This document shows, piece by piece, positions 24,216-42,059 of a stretch of DNA of 64,000 bases. This DNA comes from Spongilla lacustris (taxonomy: Eukaryota > Porifera > Demospongiae > Spongillida > Spongillidae), in assembly GCA_949361645.1 (NCBI GenBank), contig OX442415.1, forward strand, positions 29,306,562-29,370,561. Direction: 5' to 3'. The notes under the pieces were generated by a model that made no database searches, had not been told where the DNA came from, and saw nothing but the letters and a program-made list of their open reading frames with translations. The position numbers were made by a program, and so were the translations under genes. Each line of letters begins with the position of its first letter. Within the stretch, counting starts at the first letter, position 1.

Positions 24216-24387
24216 CGGCATGAATCTTGCATACACTTTGGCACTACTATTTGTGGGGAACAAAACTCTGTCCGTTTGTACATTATGGTTCAGGTGTGGT
24301 AAGGAGTGAGCGTTATATCTGTTGTCTGAGCTTTCTAAGCATCGGCAGTTTTACTACATTGTAGGTACTCGATGACTCTATCCAAAT

Positions 24388-27300
24388 ATGCTCGCTAAAT
24401 TGCAATTGATTCACATTGGCAATAGTAGAATCTGTTGTTTTCGTATTCACATGACTTTAAATGAGAGCTTGGTTATTATTACTGTGTGTACTTGGTGGGA
24501 TTTCTCCATAGATTTATTTAAAAAGAAGATATCGTCTATTTTGGATAATTACAAAGACATAACATTTAAGCAATTAAGAATTGTTAAATTGATTTTTTGT
24601 GGAACACCAAGAACAGGGAAAACCACACTTCGTAAAAACCTTCTCACAAGTGTGAAGGATTCACTTCAGCCATCCAGTGCCACCTTTCAGCCCAGTACAA
24701 ATATAGCAGAAATATGTGACCCTGTTTTTGTGGAACGAATAGTCATGACTAGTGAAGAGAAAAATGTGTGGAGATGGACTGTTCAAAAATTAGATGACAT
24801 AGCAAAAACACTGCTGCTATGTTTAGACAACCAACTGTTACGGTGCGAAAAAGAAATCACATACATGGATGTAAGAGAAGAACCAAATGTGACTGCAGCA
24901 CAAAGTCCCACACCTGTGCCTCTTATGCCTTTAGATCAGTATGCACACAATGAAGAAATGGCTGAAACACCAAATGTACATGACCCACCATCACAGACTG
25001 TGACAGAAGGAGAAAATGATCATGTTCCCAAGACTACATTACCCATTGTTAAGCAAGAAAAAATACATACCTCAAGTGCAAAGATAGATATAAAGCAACT
25101 TTTTTCTGAAGCTGTTAAAACTGGGCAATGGTCAGAGGTAGTGAATGCTCTTAATATTGACAGAGCAATGTTGATGCAAGTTATTGATGGAGGTGGACAG
25201 CCCAGCTTTCAAGAAATATTTCCTCTCCTCATAAGTGGTCCTTCAGTAACACTTCTCATGTTTAAACTGACAGATGATCTTCAGAAGGCCCATGATGTTC
25301 AGTACCAGCCAATTGATGGGGTGGAGTGCACATGGAAGGATACATATGTGGTCAGAGATTTCATTTTTCATGCCATCTCTAGCATGGTTTCATTTACAGA
25401 TGGTATAAATAATTCATTTCATTCTAAAATATTACTAGTTGGCACTCATAAGGATAAAATAAAGGGCTCAGAAGGTCAAAAAAAAGATGAAATTATGAAT
25501 ATTGCAAAGTCAATGCATGGCTGGCTGCAAGAGAAAAAAGCATTTAAATCCATACATGTTAACAATATTGAAGACTTAATCACTGGTATTGACAATTTTA
25601 AACAACAAGATATACAAAAAGTAAAGAACAAAATTGAAGAATTAGTATCTCAAACACCTTCTCAAGATATACCAGCTCCCTGGCTGGTATTTGATTTCGT
25701 TCTCCACAAATATGCCAAATCGAAACAGTTACGCAAAGTTGAAAAAATAAAATGTGAGCAAATTGCTAATAAATGTGGTGTAGAAGATGAGGAGTTTGAG
25801 GTGGTCCTACAGTATCTGCACTATGAAGCAGGCACATTGCTCTACTATTCTGATATTCCTGAGCTGAGGGATTGTGTTATTACTGACTTCCAGTTAATAT
25901 TTGATTCCATCTCAAAAGTTATTATTGACTATTTTGATGACAGCTCTGATCATGGCCCTCATATGGATGAAAAAGATTTGCTGCATGGGAAGGGATATCT
26001 GAACGCTAAAGTTCTGAAAGATATTGAAGGATGTCTGAAAGTGAATGAACTGCTTAGTCTAATGCAGCATCGTTATATTATATCTAAAATGGATGGAGAC
26101 ATGTTGTTTATGCCTTCTGTGCTGAAAAAAGCAGAACCATCTGATAAAATAGCTACGGATTCATGTTCCTTTCTAGTGATGTTTGAGCAGCATGGCTGTT
26201 GTCCAATTGGACTATTCTGTGCAGTAACCACCAGACTTATTGTTACACACAAGTGGAGAGTCAAAAAGGATGAGCCCCAGTTCAGGGATAAAATAAGCTT
26301 GTATTGTTATTGTTCAGGAAAATCATATTGCATTATATTTTCCGCCTTTTTTGCTCATTATGAAATATGTCTGATTGATACAAAAGCTAAACCAAACATC
26401 AGACGTGCAATTTACAAAGTGATCAACGAAGTGTTTAAGACAGTCTGCAAAGACATGAACTATCCACCTCCATCATACGGGTTCTATTGTCCCTGTGTTA
26501 CTGCTCACTTACAGAATGAGCATCCAGCCAAGTGCACATTTGATATGGAGGCTGAGGAGATGACATGTTACTATAGCGATGCACCAAGTGGTCTGACAGA
26601 AGAACACAAGTCATGGTTTCAAGAGGTATATAGTTTAATGGTTTAAATTGTAGCATTTACACAGTGCTTCAGAGTACATAAGACGTGATGAATTCAGCAT
26701 TGTAATGTCATCAAATCTTTAGCCAAATATGTAGAGGTAATTTGCATGTAGTACCAACTACATTAATGGCTTTAGAATTGTCCCTATTTTAGCTGTCTTT
26801 CACTGTTGCTTTAAAATGTAATTCAGTAATATACCTTACCAGTCATGTACCTGCTGATCACAAAATGATTTATTTCAATTCAGGTGCAGCCGGTACAAGA
26901 ACAGATAAATGGTATGATGGAATGGAGTCACAAATACATGTACACATGTGCAGTAATAAAGCAATTGTTGTATTTTCAGATAACCATGTACACACCTTTA
27001 CGTGTATCAAACTACAAGATGTAATGAAAACATTTTACTAACTGACTATTGTGACTACATATTTTATTAACTTTAGTATCATGTGTACTTGGAATAATCG
27101 ATTTTGTATTTGTACATGTGGTGATTGGCTTCCATTTCATCACCAATATTTTCATTGCAATCCCATATAAAGCAGCTTAACTAGTACTGGTACACACAGA
27201 ACATAATACTGGTGCATGTATGTAACTTTTACATGGTTGTGTGCAAACACCATATATTGATGAGCTTGAAGCAAGATGCTAGAGGGAAATCAGAGGATGT

Positions 27301-28969
27301 GTTGCACCATCATAAAACTCTTGACCACTTGCAGTAGTTATTACTTATAGCCTTAACCCTTCTGCTTTCTTGCAGGGTCTACTTCATCCCAGAGCTTATC
27401 ACAGTGCAAAGTATCCCTGGAAGGTCAGTCAGTCTGTATGATCAACTTGTACAAACGAAACTAATTTCCCTCCCAATGATATGCTCCTGACTCTACTCTA
27501 TTGCAATTGCTGTGTATATGTGGGCACAATCATTGTGCATGCAAAATTATTCCACGCCTATAAAACTGGTCTTCTGCTGGTATTTGTAGTGTGTCAGTAT
27601 GACCATAAGAGGTGGCCCCAGCATTTACCAAGGGGAGGGGCGAGGGTCATAACCCATTGACTCTGGATTGTTGCCATACTTGTAAACACATGCAAACGAG
27701 CAATAAATTATGCTACCAACTAAAACCACATGCTGCAATCTTCTCTTTGCATTCATTTGTTGTAATTGATTAGATAGTATTGGGGTGGGGGGGGGGGGGG
27801 GGGCGTAATAGCCTAGCCTCTGGGCCCCTCCCCTCTGACCACCTCTGACCATACTTATCTGTCACCACACATGTACTGACCATACTTATCTGTCACCACA
27901 CATGTACTGACCATACTTATCTGTCACCACACATGTACTGACCATACTTATCTGTCACCACATTTGTACTGACCATACTTATCTGTCACCACACATGTAC
28001 TGACCATACTTATCTGTCACCACACTTGTACTGACCATACTTATCTGTCACCACACATGTACTGACCATACTTATCTGTCACCACACATGTACTGACCAT
28101 ACTTATCTGTCACCACACATGTACTGACCATACTTATCTGTCACCACACATGTACTGACCATACTTATCTGTCACCACACTTGTACTGACCATACTTATC
28201 TGTCAACACACATGTACTGACCATACTTATCTGTCACCACACATGTACTGACCATACTTATCTGTCACCACACATGTACTGACCATACCTATCTGTCACC
28301 ACACATGTACTGACCATACTTATCTGTCACCACATTTGAACTGACCATACTTATCTGTCACCACACATGTACTGACCATACTTATCTGTCACCACACATG
28401 TACTGACCATACTTATCTGTCACCACACATGTACTGACCATACTTATCTGTCACCACACCATACTTATCTGTCACCACACATGTACTGACCATACTTATC
28501 TGTCACCACACATGTACTGACCATACTTATCTGTCACCACACATGTACTGACCATACTTATCTGTCACCACACATGTACATTTGTGTGCACACACACATA
28601 CACACACATACACACATACATACACACACATACACGCACACAGGTACGCCCACCATCAAACTGTTGACTAGCCTACCAATCTTTGTTGATGGTGTGAAGA
28701 AGAGCCTTAACATCATACAGAGGACCAGTACTAGCTATACTGAGCTGGGGATGCACCTCCTGAATGATGACAACTGGGATATAGTAGAAGGCTTTGAGGA
28801 GAAGTACCACCATGACCCTGTGAAGATTGCTACAGCTGTCTACAAGATGTGGATTTCTGGTACTGGAAGGAAACCAGCAACATGGCAGACATTGATCAGT
28901 GTGCTTAGGGAGAGAGAACTGAACAGTGTAGCTGATAATATCGAATGTGCTTTGAACCATCCAGCCTAA
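24388..28969 (+). CDS. Roc-COR-like GTPase with C-terminal death domain
   Basis: Exons 24388-26625, 26884-26911, 27376-27423 and 28644-28969 join in phase (0, 1, 1), giving about 879 residues. The Walker A loop is GTPRTGKTT (residues about 72-80). The switch-II-like motif is DGGGQPSFQE (about 267). THKDK (about 352) replaces the usual NKxD. A COR-like region follows (about 430-600, LHYEAGTLLYYSDIPEL). The last exon encodes a death domain (NDDNWDIVEGFEE, ATWQTLISVLRERELNSVAD). Between P-loop and DGGGQ lies an unusual 180-residue insertion of low complexity. No leucine-rich or ankyrin repeats precede the GTPase, unlike LRRK, MFHAS1 or DAPK1. A role in GTP-switched death-domain signalling is inferred. 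The start is uncertain: a stop precedes ATG 24388, but a separate first exon (for example ATG at 24285) cannot be excluded. Confidence 0.8.
27835..28585. repeat. 31-bp minisatellite in the last intron of the Roc-COR gene
   Basis: About 24 copies of catacttatctgtcaccaca plus catgtactgac run from just after a G-tract (27784-27803) to a CA-rich stretch. That stretch then forms the polypyrimidine-poor acceptor (cacacag) of the death-domain exon at 28644. One copy near 28450 is shortened. Confidence 0.95.
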
Positions 28970-29540
28970 TTAGTGGCTGCATATGATGTAACCTTATGAA
29001 TATGTGCATTGATACTTGATAGACAAGCAAACAAACACGCATGAATTTGAAACACGTCATGCCAAAGATTTTTTCTTAGGGATCGTATTTATTAGATCCA
29101 AAGATCCAATACCTGCTTTATGCATCAGGGTTGAATTAAGCGGTGAGACCACAGTGAAATCAAGAGCTGCTGATCGTGAACAAATCCAATTGGGTAATAA
29201 GACATTAGCTGGCCTGGTGTGTTGGTGCTCATGACCTCAGCCACTACCAATCTAAACTTGCCTGCAAACTGACAGGATTGAACAAAGGTGTCCCTCAGTC
29301 GATTATGGCAAGACACAACACCACCACCAAACTTACAAGTCACTGCATGGTGGCCCAAGGGGTCAAGGACAAAGAGCACACTCAAGCTACCATTTGATAG
29401 CTACCTGCATTTCCTCTGCATCCAAGTGAATTTAAATTATAACACCGTATATATGAACGTACGTAAACCTGGACTCCGTAATTTTCAATAATAACAATAA
29501 CTCGTTCCGTTCCGCTCCCGGCTCATCTTCTATTAATATT
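28970..29540. other. Intergenic between the Roc-COR and kelch genes
   Basis: About 570 bp. No exon is recognised. The last 100 bp should include the kelch gene promoter; no TATA box is evident. Confidence 0.4.
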
Positions 29541-29546
29541 AATACC

Positions 29547-30696
29547 ATGGAGGTTGCAGACATTGGTCTTTACAAGTGGGAACGCATCCCCGACATACCC
29601 ACACCTCGGTGCTTCGCTACAGCCGCCCACTACGAAGGGAAGGTGTACGTATTTGGTAAGCTTCGGACGTTCGAGAACACCCGTATTATAGCTCTTTTTT
29701 TATATGTTGTACTTCTGTCACGTGGCAGGTGGCTGCGACCCTCAAGGCATTGCCATCGACATCGCCGAAGTGTACGACTTGGAGACCAAGAAATGGTCCC
29801 TGCTCCCCTCCATGCCTACCAAAAGGGCGGCAGCCAGTAACGTAGCCATTGTGCGCAAGCGACTGGTGGTAATTGGGGGCGTGGACCCAAAGCAGGTGCC
29901 TTTGGCGCCAGTGGACGTCTTCGACCCGTACCAGCAAACGTGGGACACTCTGCCTCCCCTGCCGATAGGGGTGGTGGGCCCGTGCGTGCAAGTAGTAGGA
30001 GAGAAGATCTACGTGTTGGGTGGAACTGACAAGAAAGGTTGCAACCAGTCGGTGGTGTTCGACTTCGACTCGAACGCGTGGCACCTTCTCCCGCCAAAAC
30101 CTACGCCTAGCTACTCTTCGGGCGCGTACTTCCACAACAACAAGATATACCTTGTGGGCGGTCGGGGAGGCAAAATGGCGCAGGAGCCGGTAAAGGCCTG
30201 TGACGCATTCGACCTCGAAGTCCAGCAGTGGGAAGAGCTGGCTCCAATGCCCTCCATTAGAGTGTTCAACTCGGTGGTGGGCTACGGGGACTTCATTTAT
30301 TCCATCGGAGGCCTCGTTCCCATGGTAGGGGTGTGCAAGATTGTGGAGCGCTACAGCATTAAAGAGAACAAGTGGATAAGAATCCAAGACCTCCTCCTAC
30401 CACGCTCCGACTGCGTGTGCGGATTAATTGGCAACCGCATTGTGATGTGCGGAGGCCTGGGGGGCGAGCTACCCAACATAGGCTCCCTCGCGCACGCAGA
30501 AGCGATGAACCCGAGGGAGAAGAGGAGGACGTGGGTGGAAATAGCCCCCATGTCCAAGGCGCGCACGTCCATGTGCTCGCTCGTGTTGGACGACAAGCTT
30601 TTCACCATCTGCGGGGCGGGAGAAGGCGGGCCCCAGCGGCTGGTCGAGGTGCTGAGCGTGGAGAAGGCCGATGAGTGCTGCAGCAAGCAACCATAA
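29547..30696 (+). CDS. KLHDC8: Kelch-repeat protein, KLHDC8-like
   Basis: Two exons (29547-29655 and 29729-30696, phase 1 junction in a glycine codon) encode 358 residues, close to the 354 of human KLHDC8B. The protein is all kelch repeats: successive blades carry a double glycine (VIGGV, VLGGT, LVGGR, SIGGL, MCGGL) and a Trp about 20 residues on (KKWSLLPSMP, QTWDTLPPLP, NAWHLLPPKP, QQWEELAPMP). The segment YLVGGRGGK and blade order fit KLHDC8 best. It has no BTB or BACK domain, so it is not a KLHL-type ubiquitin adaptor. A beta-propeller scaffold role is inferred. Its GC content is visibly higher than the flanks. AATAAA at 30705-30710 follows the stop closely. It is tail-to-tail with HSP90B1, 160 bp away. 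Confidence 0.85.
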
Positions 30697-30704
30697 CAGT
30701 TTGA

Positions 30705-30710
30705 AATAAA
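30705..30710 (+). terminator. Polyadenylation signal of the kelch gene
   Basis: AATAAA lies 9 bp after the TAA stop, followed by a T-tract of about 20. Confidence 0.6.
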
Positions 30711-30859
30711 ACAATTTTTTTTTTTTTTTTTTCTCTTTCTGTTATGTACAGTGTGTGTCCGGGCAACTAAAATTTCCAACATAAAAGTCTCGCGACGCAC
30801 AGGCGCAAAATTGAAAACAGAAAACCTAAACACAGCACGCATCAAAAGTACTGTCCCTA

Positions 30860-31100
30860 TCACAGCTCCTCTTTCTGGTGTGTGTCATCTTCAGACTATA
30901 GAGACAAAGGGCAAGACAAGTTATAACAGGTGTGTGTGTTGCTAGGCGACATACCACTGGCTTTGCATGTACAGTGTCGTCGGGCAACTCTACTGGGACC
31001 TCCTCCTCCCCATCCTCATCATCATCATCGTCGTCATCCACCTCATCAGAGCCAAATTCCTTGCTAACCTGAAGGAAGGGGGAGGAGGAATGTCATCATG

Positions 31101-31157
<57 letters not shown>

Positions 31158-31786
31158 TGTGTGTGTGTATGTGTGTGTGTGTGTGTACAGGTGGTGTGTG
31201 TTAGTGTGTGAGGACCACTCACTGGGGCATCCACGTCCACCCCTAGGCTCAGTCTCAGCATCCTCTCTATCCTGGTGGCAAACCCTGCAGAGTCCTGTAG
31301 GGCAAAGCCAGACCTCAGCACTGCAGACTCGAACATCACTCTGGCCAGGTCCTTGGTGGTCTGGTCCCCAGCCTTCTCGCTCTGCACGCGACGTAGGAGC
31401 TCCTTGATGAGGGGGTGGCCTGGGTTGACCTCCAGGGTCTTCTTCTGCTTGAGGTAGAAGCTGGGGGGAGGGGACGTGTAATAAACTGTACAGTATTTTA
31501 CTTTGACAGTTACAAGGACAGTATGGGTGCAATGGGGCTTTACAAAGGGGTAGGGAGGGGAGGGAGGGAGGCCTTACTCTGTGTTGGCATCTTTGCCGGC
31601 AGAATAGGCCTGTGCTCTCATGATCCTCTCCATGTTGCCTGACCTGGAGGGACACAGAACCAACACATCTTCACAGTCCACACACACACTAGCTGCTCCA
31701 CACACACACACACATGCATACACACACACACACACACACACACACGCATACACACACACACTAGCTGCTCCACACACACACACATG

Positions 31787-31823
<37 letters not shown>

Positions 31824-33582
31824 ACCATCCATACTGGCTAGCCACCAGGGCACAAGGCGAGTCCACCAGTCTGTTGGACACAACAGCCTTCTCGATGACA
31901 TCCGACAGCGCCTGGTCCTTGAGCCAATCAGTGAGAGGCTTGTAGGACTCCTGCAGCTCCTTCAGCTTCTCCTTAGCGTTCTCCCCCTCATCCCCAAACT
32001 CCAGCCCTTCCTTGGCCACATTCTGGAACTTCTTGCCCTCAAACTCGGGGAGGGTCTGGATGGTGTACTCGTCCACTGGGTCCACAAAGTACAGCACTTC
32101 GTAACCTTTCTTCAAGAGACGCTCTACGAATGGCGACTTCTCTGCCTACAGAAAGGGGGTAGCATTAAATAGAGTGGATAGTAGGAGGAGCCTACTCTAA
32201 TTATCTGACGCTGCTAATTATCTGATGTTGCTTGCACTAATAAAGCCATCATAGTCTTCAATACAATTATTCCCATGCACTTGAGACCTTTCTCAAACAA
32301 CTAATGACACACAGTAAGGAGAGGGGGAGGGAAAGTCTGCTGAAGTTAAGGGGACAAAGAGTAAAAGTAGAACCTGATTGAATGTGGGGAATTGTGAACT
32401 GATGGAAGGAGGGGCTGTGATATGTACTTCTTTCTATTGAAGCATGAAAGGGATTTGGCCTTAATTGCGATGACAATTGGACCAAATCTTTTCTTTTCAT
32501 GCCCCCTCCCCACATACCTCAGTCTTGCTGGAAGCAGCCATGAAGTAGACATGTTCCTGCTTCTCCTTCATACGTCCCACGTACTCCTCCAAGCTGGTGA
32601 GGTCGCTGGCGTGGTTGCTGGAGTGGAACCTCAGGAGCTGGGAGAGGCGTGCCTTGTTGGGGGCGTCCTCTATGAGCCCCAGCTTGATGCTGGTGCCGTA
32701 CTGCTCCCAGAACTTCTTGTAGTCATCAGCCTCCATCTTCTTGAACATGTCCAGAGCCTTGCGCACCAGCTTCTTCTTGATGACCTTGAGGAGCTTGTGC
32801 TGCTGGAGAGTCTCCCGGGACACGTTGAGAGGAAGGTCATCAGAGTCCACCTGTGGGCCAGGGGGAGTGGTGTAGCCAAAGGTGAGGGGAAGAGGGGAGG
32901 GGGAACATTTGTAGCATGTCTCTGCACACACCATACTATATGCAAGTATACCCACCATTGCACAAGGTACTGTTTAGGAAGCTACATGTAATGGAGGCCC
33001 TAGTCATGATTCTCTATCAGTACTTGTGGGGCATAAGTTGTGGTTGCATGACCACATGGCACTAGCTAGCTAGCTAGCAGGGTTAGGTGCCCAAGACCAT
33101 CTTATCATTGGACCCCTTGTACCCTCCCCCCTCCACTCCACCCCCCTCCACATGTTGAACACATGCATGTGGCTTGGCCCACAGGGACTCCCCCCAGCTG
33201 GTGACCCCCCCCCCCATTTTCTGGCTATCAGTCAACTAGGTACATTGGGTGACTTAAGCAAAAGGCAGGGGGACTAGGTGTGCAATAATTAAAATTAACA
33301 TTACTAAAATAAGTTCCCTATGGCTGCAGTGATAAAATGCTGTCACATTGCAACCTCACACTGCCAATCACTCGCCTTCTCACACTCACACACATACCCA
33401 CACCCACACACATACCCACACCCCCCTTATACCCACACCACTCGTAACTCACCACACCACGAAGGAAGCTAAGGTATCTTGGCAGCAAGTCTTCAAAGTC
33501 ATCAGTGATGAAGACCCTCCGGACGTACACCTTGATCTGATCCAGACGCTTTGCATAGTTAGTGTACAGATCTGATGGGGCA

Positions 33583-33635
<53 letters not shown>

Positions 33636-36127
33636 ACATTATGCGTGTATAGTTTGTTTTAGTGTTATCCTAAAATCCCAAGCCCCTCCCCTTCTCTTCC
33701 CCCTCCTTACAGCTGGGACGAAGAGGATGGACTTAAAGGACACCTCCCCCTCCGCATTGAAGTGGGACTTGGTCAGCGGTGCTTGACTATCCTAAGGAGA
33801 AAGGAGAGGGGAGGAGAGGATGGGGGAGGTGAAGAATGTTGATCTCTTGGTGAGGACATGGTTTACAAACACACACCTTGGTGAATGACTTGTAGAATTC
33901 ATCATACTCGCTGTCTTCAATGTCTTTGGGACTAAGGAGGAACAAGGCAAGAGGAATCACATCAGGACACACCTCCCATCTGGTGCACACCTCCCATCTG
34001 GTACACACCTCCCATCTGGTGCACACCTCCCATCTGGTGCACACCTCCCATCTGGTGCACACCTCCCACTCACACTTACTTCCTCAACCATATTGGCTTG
34101 GTGTCATTGATCAGGACCCAGTCCCATGTGGTCTTCTCAACCTGTAGAACCACAGTGATGGAATGAAGGGAGACAGCCTGGGGAGGAGGGCATGCCTTAC
34201 CTTCTTGGTCTTTGGCTTGTCCTTCTCCTCATCCTCCTCCGTAACAGAGGCTTCATCGTCTGCTTCCTCTGCCGCCTTCTCCACTGGTTCCTCCACTGTC
34301 TCCGTCTGTGTGGTGTGTGTGATGTGGGTGTGCAGTGTGTGGGTGTGATGTGTGGGTAAAGATGTGAAGGTGTTAGAAGTGCAGAAAGGGTGTAATGTGA
34401 TGTGGGGAGGGTGTAATGTTATGATGTGGGGAGGGTGTAATGTTATGAGATAGTTGAAGGGTGGAGGAGGCAGGAAGTGGGTGGTGCCATGCATGAAAAG
34501 GCTCCTCAATGAATACCTTGTGGGCACATGCCAACTACCCACCCCCCAAACCTTACCTTGCTCTCCCACAGGTAGATGGGGAAGTTGATGAACTGGGAGT
34601 ACCTCTGGACCAGCTGCTTCAGCTGGTTATGTTCCAGGTACTCGCGGGCCTCCTCCTTCATCACCAAGGTAACAGTGGTTCCCCTCTTGAGGGTGGAGCC
34701 TCGTGGATCCACGGCAACGGAGAAGTCCTGTGCGTTGGAGGTCCATATGTACTGCTGGTCATCATTGTGCTTGGAGGTGACTATGACCGTGTCAGCAACT
34801 AGAGGGGGGAGGGGAGGGTGAGAGCAGAGGGATGGAGAGAGGGCAGAGGAGAAGAGAGAGGGAGAGAGGAGGGGGAAGAGGAGAGAGGGAGGGGAGGGGG
34901 AGAGGGGCAGGAAAAACAGGGGAAGAGGTGGAGGGGGAAGAGAAGAGAGAAGCAGGGGAGACCATCAGTACAGGGGCTCATGGGGGTAGGGCCACATCAG
35001 AGCCAACAGTACCAAGGAATGAGGAGTAGAATCCGACTCCAAACTGGCCAATCAGATCATTTGAAGAGGCAGCCTGGCCTTCCTTTTCTTGTATCTTTTC
35101 AAAGAACTCCACTGTGCCAGACTTGGCAATGGTGCCCAAGTTCTTCTCCAAGTCTACCTTGGTCATCCCTGCAAGGGAGAGGGGAGGCCGAGGGTGAAAG
35201 AGGGGTGAAAGAAGAGGGGAGGGCCTGTCACATGGTCCTTCTCTCCTACATCTCTCCCTCCCTCCCACTCCCTCCCTCTACACACCTATTCCAGTGTCAG
35301 TGATGTGCAGCATGCGGCCATCTTTGTCAGACTTGATCCTGATGGACAGCTCCTCTGTGGCAGCTAGGGCACTCTTGTCCAGCAGAGAGAGGAAGCGGAT
35401 CTTGTCCAGAGCATCAGAGGCGTTGGAAATGAGCTCCCTCAGGAAGATCTGCACACAAACACACAAAAGGTTATTTAGCTCAAGGAACTAAGACCCCCAC
35501 ACCCACACAAAATGGCCTCCATACCTCCTTATTCGTAATACAGGTAACTAAGTAACTAAGACCCCTCCCCCCACTCCACACAAAATGGCCTCCGCACCTC
35601 CTTATTCCTGTAGAGCGAGTTAATGATCAGCTTCATCATCCTGTCCACCTCGGCGGCAAAGGCATGCTTCTGGGCACCTTCCTGCAGCTGTTTCAGCTCC
35701 TCGACGCTCAGACCATCCAACTTAATAGCACGTGCTTCCCTGCAATTAAACACAACCCTTCTGACACGCTGCAATGGTACTCTATAAAGCCTTCCTCTAA
35801 CAACCAACAAAAGGCAGAGAAAAACAACAGTGCGCATTCGTCCCACTCACCTGTCCACCGCCTCCCCGTCCGTTCGCAGGGCATCGGCGTGTGCTCCGAG
35901 GTCATCCGTTACCGTTCCCGTATCCTCCACGTCATCATCGTCATCGGCCGCAGCGCGGCATCCTGACGATAGAGAGAGGAGAGAGAGGGAGGCGTTTGTG
36001 CAAGGAGATGACGAACAGTTATATCACTTGCTTGCAGCTACAAGGTCTCACACACACACGCACGCATGCGCTAACCTGCTACGAAGAGTAGGCCCAGTAG
36101 ACCGATCACCACCAGCTTGCGGTTCAT
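30860..36127 (-). CDS. HSP90B1: Endoplasmin (GRP94), ER-resident HSP90
   Basis: ER chaperone ATPase folding secreted and membrane proteins. Seventeen exons with consistent phases: 36127-36076, 35962-35851, 35739-35598, 35448-35286, 35168-35013, 34798-34557, 34305-34201, 34141-34080, 33931-33877, 33791-33711, 33584-33453, 32850-32518, 32145-31826, 31643-31578, 31460-31223, 31068-30955, 30895-30860. They total 802 residues (human 803). The signal peptide is [18 protein letters not shown]. The ATPase motifs are [23 protein letters not shown] and GQFGVGFYS. An acidic linker (exon 34305-34201) precedes the middle domain ([21 protein letters not shown]), followed by the dimerisation domain and an acidic tail. 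It ends KEEL, a KDEL-type retrieval signal. Introns hold GT/CA arrays and an 18-bp repeat. It shares a 263-bp divergent promoter with CRELD carrying two ERSEs. Confidence 0.97.
31101..31195. repeat. GT microsatellite in an HSP90B1 intron
   Basis: Nearly pure GT dinucleotide array with a few A interruptions, between exons 31068 and 31223. Confidence 0.95.
31678..31822. repeat. CA microsatellite with 59-bp duplication in an HSP90B1 intron
   Basis: CA array interrupted twice by the word actagctgctccacacac, so a block of about 60 bp is duplicated. It ends at the donor of exon 31826. Confidence 0.9.
33955..34075. repeat. 18-bp repeat filling a short HSP90B1 intron
   Basis: Six copies of cacctcccatctggtgca (variant gtaca) occupy most of the 148-bp intron between exons 34141-34080 and 33931-33877. 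Confidence 0.9.
34805..34975. repeat. Purine-rich (GA/GGA) intron tract
   Basis: Almost entirely G and A on the plus strand, within the HSP90B1 intron 34799-35012. It may form triplex or G-rich structure. Confidence 0.8.
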
Positions 36128-36224
36128 CGTCAGTTGCTTACAACCAGCTGAAACCACCACCAGTAAATATAGAAAGTCGTGTTCGGAGGAGATATACGTG
36201 CGGGCACTTACGCGATAGCAACCG

Positions 36225-36243
36225 CGTGGAAGAAACTGATTGG
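36225..36243 (-). promoter_or_regulatory. ER stress response element (ERSE) 1
   Basis: CGTGG-N9-ATTGG on the plus strand is a perfect CCAAT-N9-CCACG on the minus strand, the consensus bound by NF-Y with ATF6 or XBP1 in animal UPR promoters. It is 98 bp upstream of the HSP90B1 start codon and 148 bp upstream of the CRELD start codon. Confidence 0.85.
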
Positions 36244-36264
36244 CTGCTTTTACCAACAGCGCGG

Positions 36265-36283
36265 CGTGGTTAAATCTGATTGG
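36265..36283 (-). promoter_or_regulatory. ER stress response element (ERSE) 2
   Basis: A second perfect CCAAT-N9-CCACG in the same orientation, exactly 40 bp from the first. Only the fixed CCAAT and CCACG boxes plus a common ctg before ATTGG are conserved between the two, so it is not simply a duplicated block. Confidence 0.85.
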
Positions 36284-36390
36284 TCGGTGTTCCCGGGAAT
36301 GGGATAACAAAAACCCAACTTCCTGCTTTAATAGTATACCGCGGATGGTACGAAATCTAAACAATTAAATTACTGGTACTATCCGACGAA

Positions 36391-42042
<5,652 letters not shown>

Positions 42043-42059
42043 AGGGGAGGCAGCTAGGC

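Noticed and set aside
24285..24300. Alternative first exon (ATG GTT CAG) for the Roc-COR gene
   Set aside because: No downstream acceptor that I tested connects it in frame with the long exon, so it is kept only as a possibility.
27835..28585. Possible CRISPR array (31-bp repeats)
   Set aside because: There are no unique spacers, the units are contiguous, and the setting is an intron of a eukaryotic gene.
29686..30387. Long minus-strand frame opposite the kelch gene
   Set aside because: Shadow of the GC-rich kelch exon, with no domain and no splice sites of its own.
31620..31841. His/Thr and Cys/Val repeat frames over CA/GT arrays (also 40450-40600 and 44676-45037)
   Set aside because: Pure dinucleotide repeats produce these frames. 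Several overlap introns of HSP90B1 or CRELD.
34818..35303. Arg/Glu/Gly-rich plus-strand frame
   Set aside because: Read-through of a purine-rich HSP90B1 intron and the antisense of its exon.
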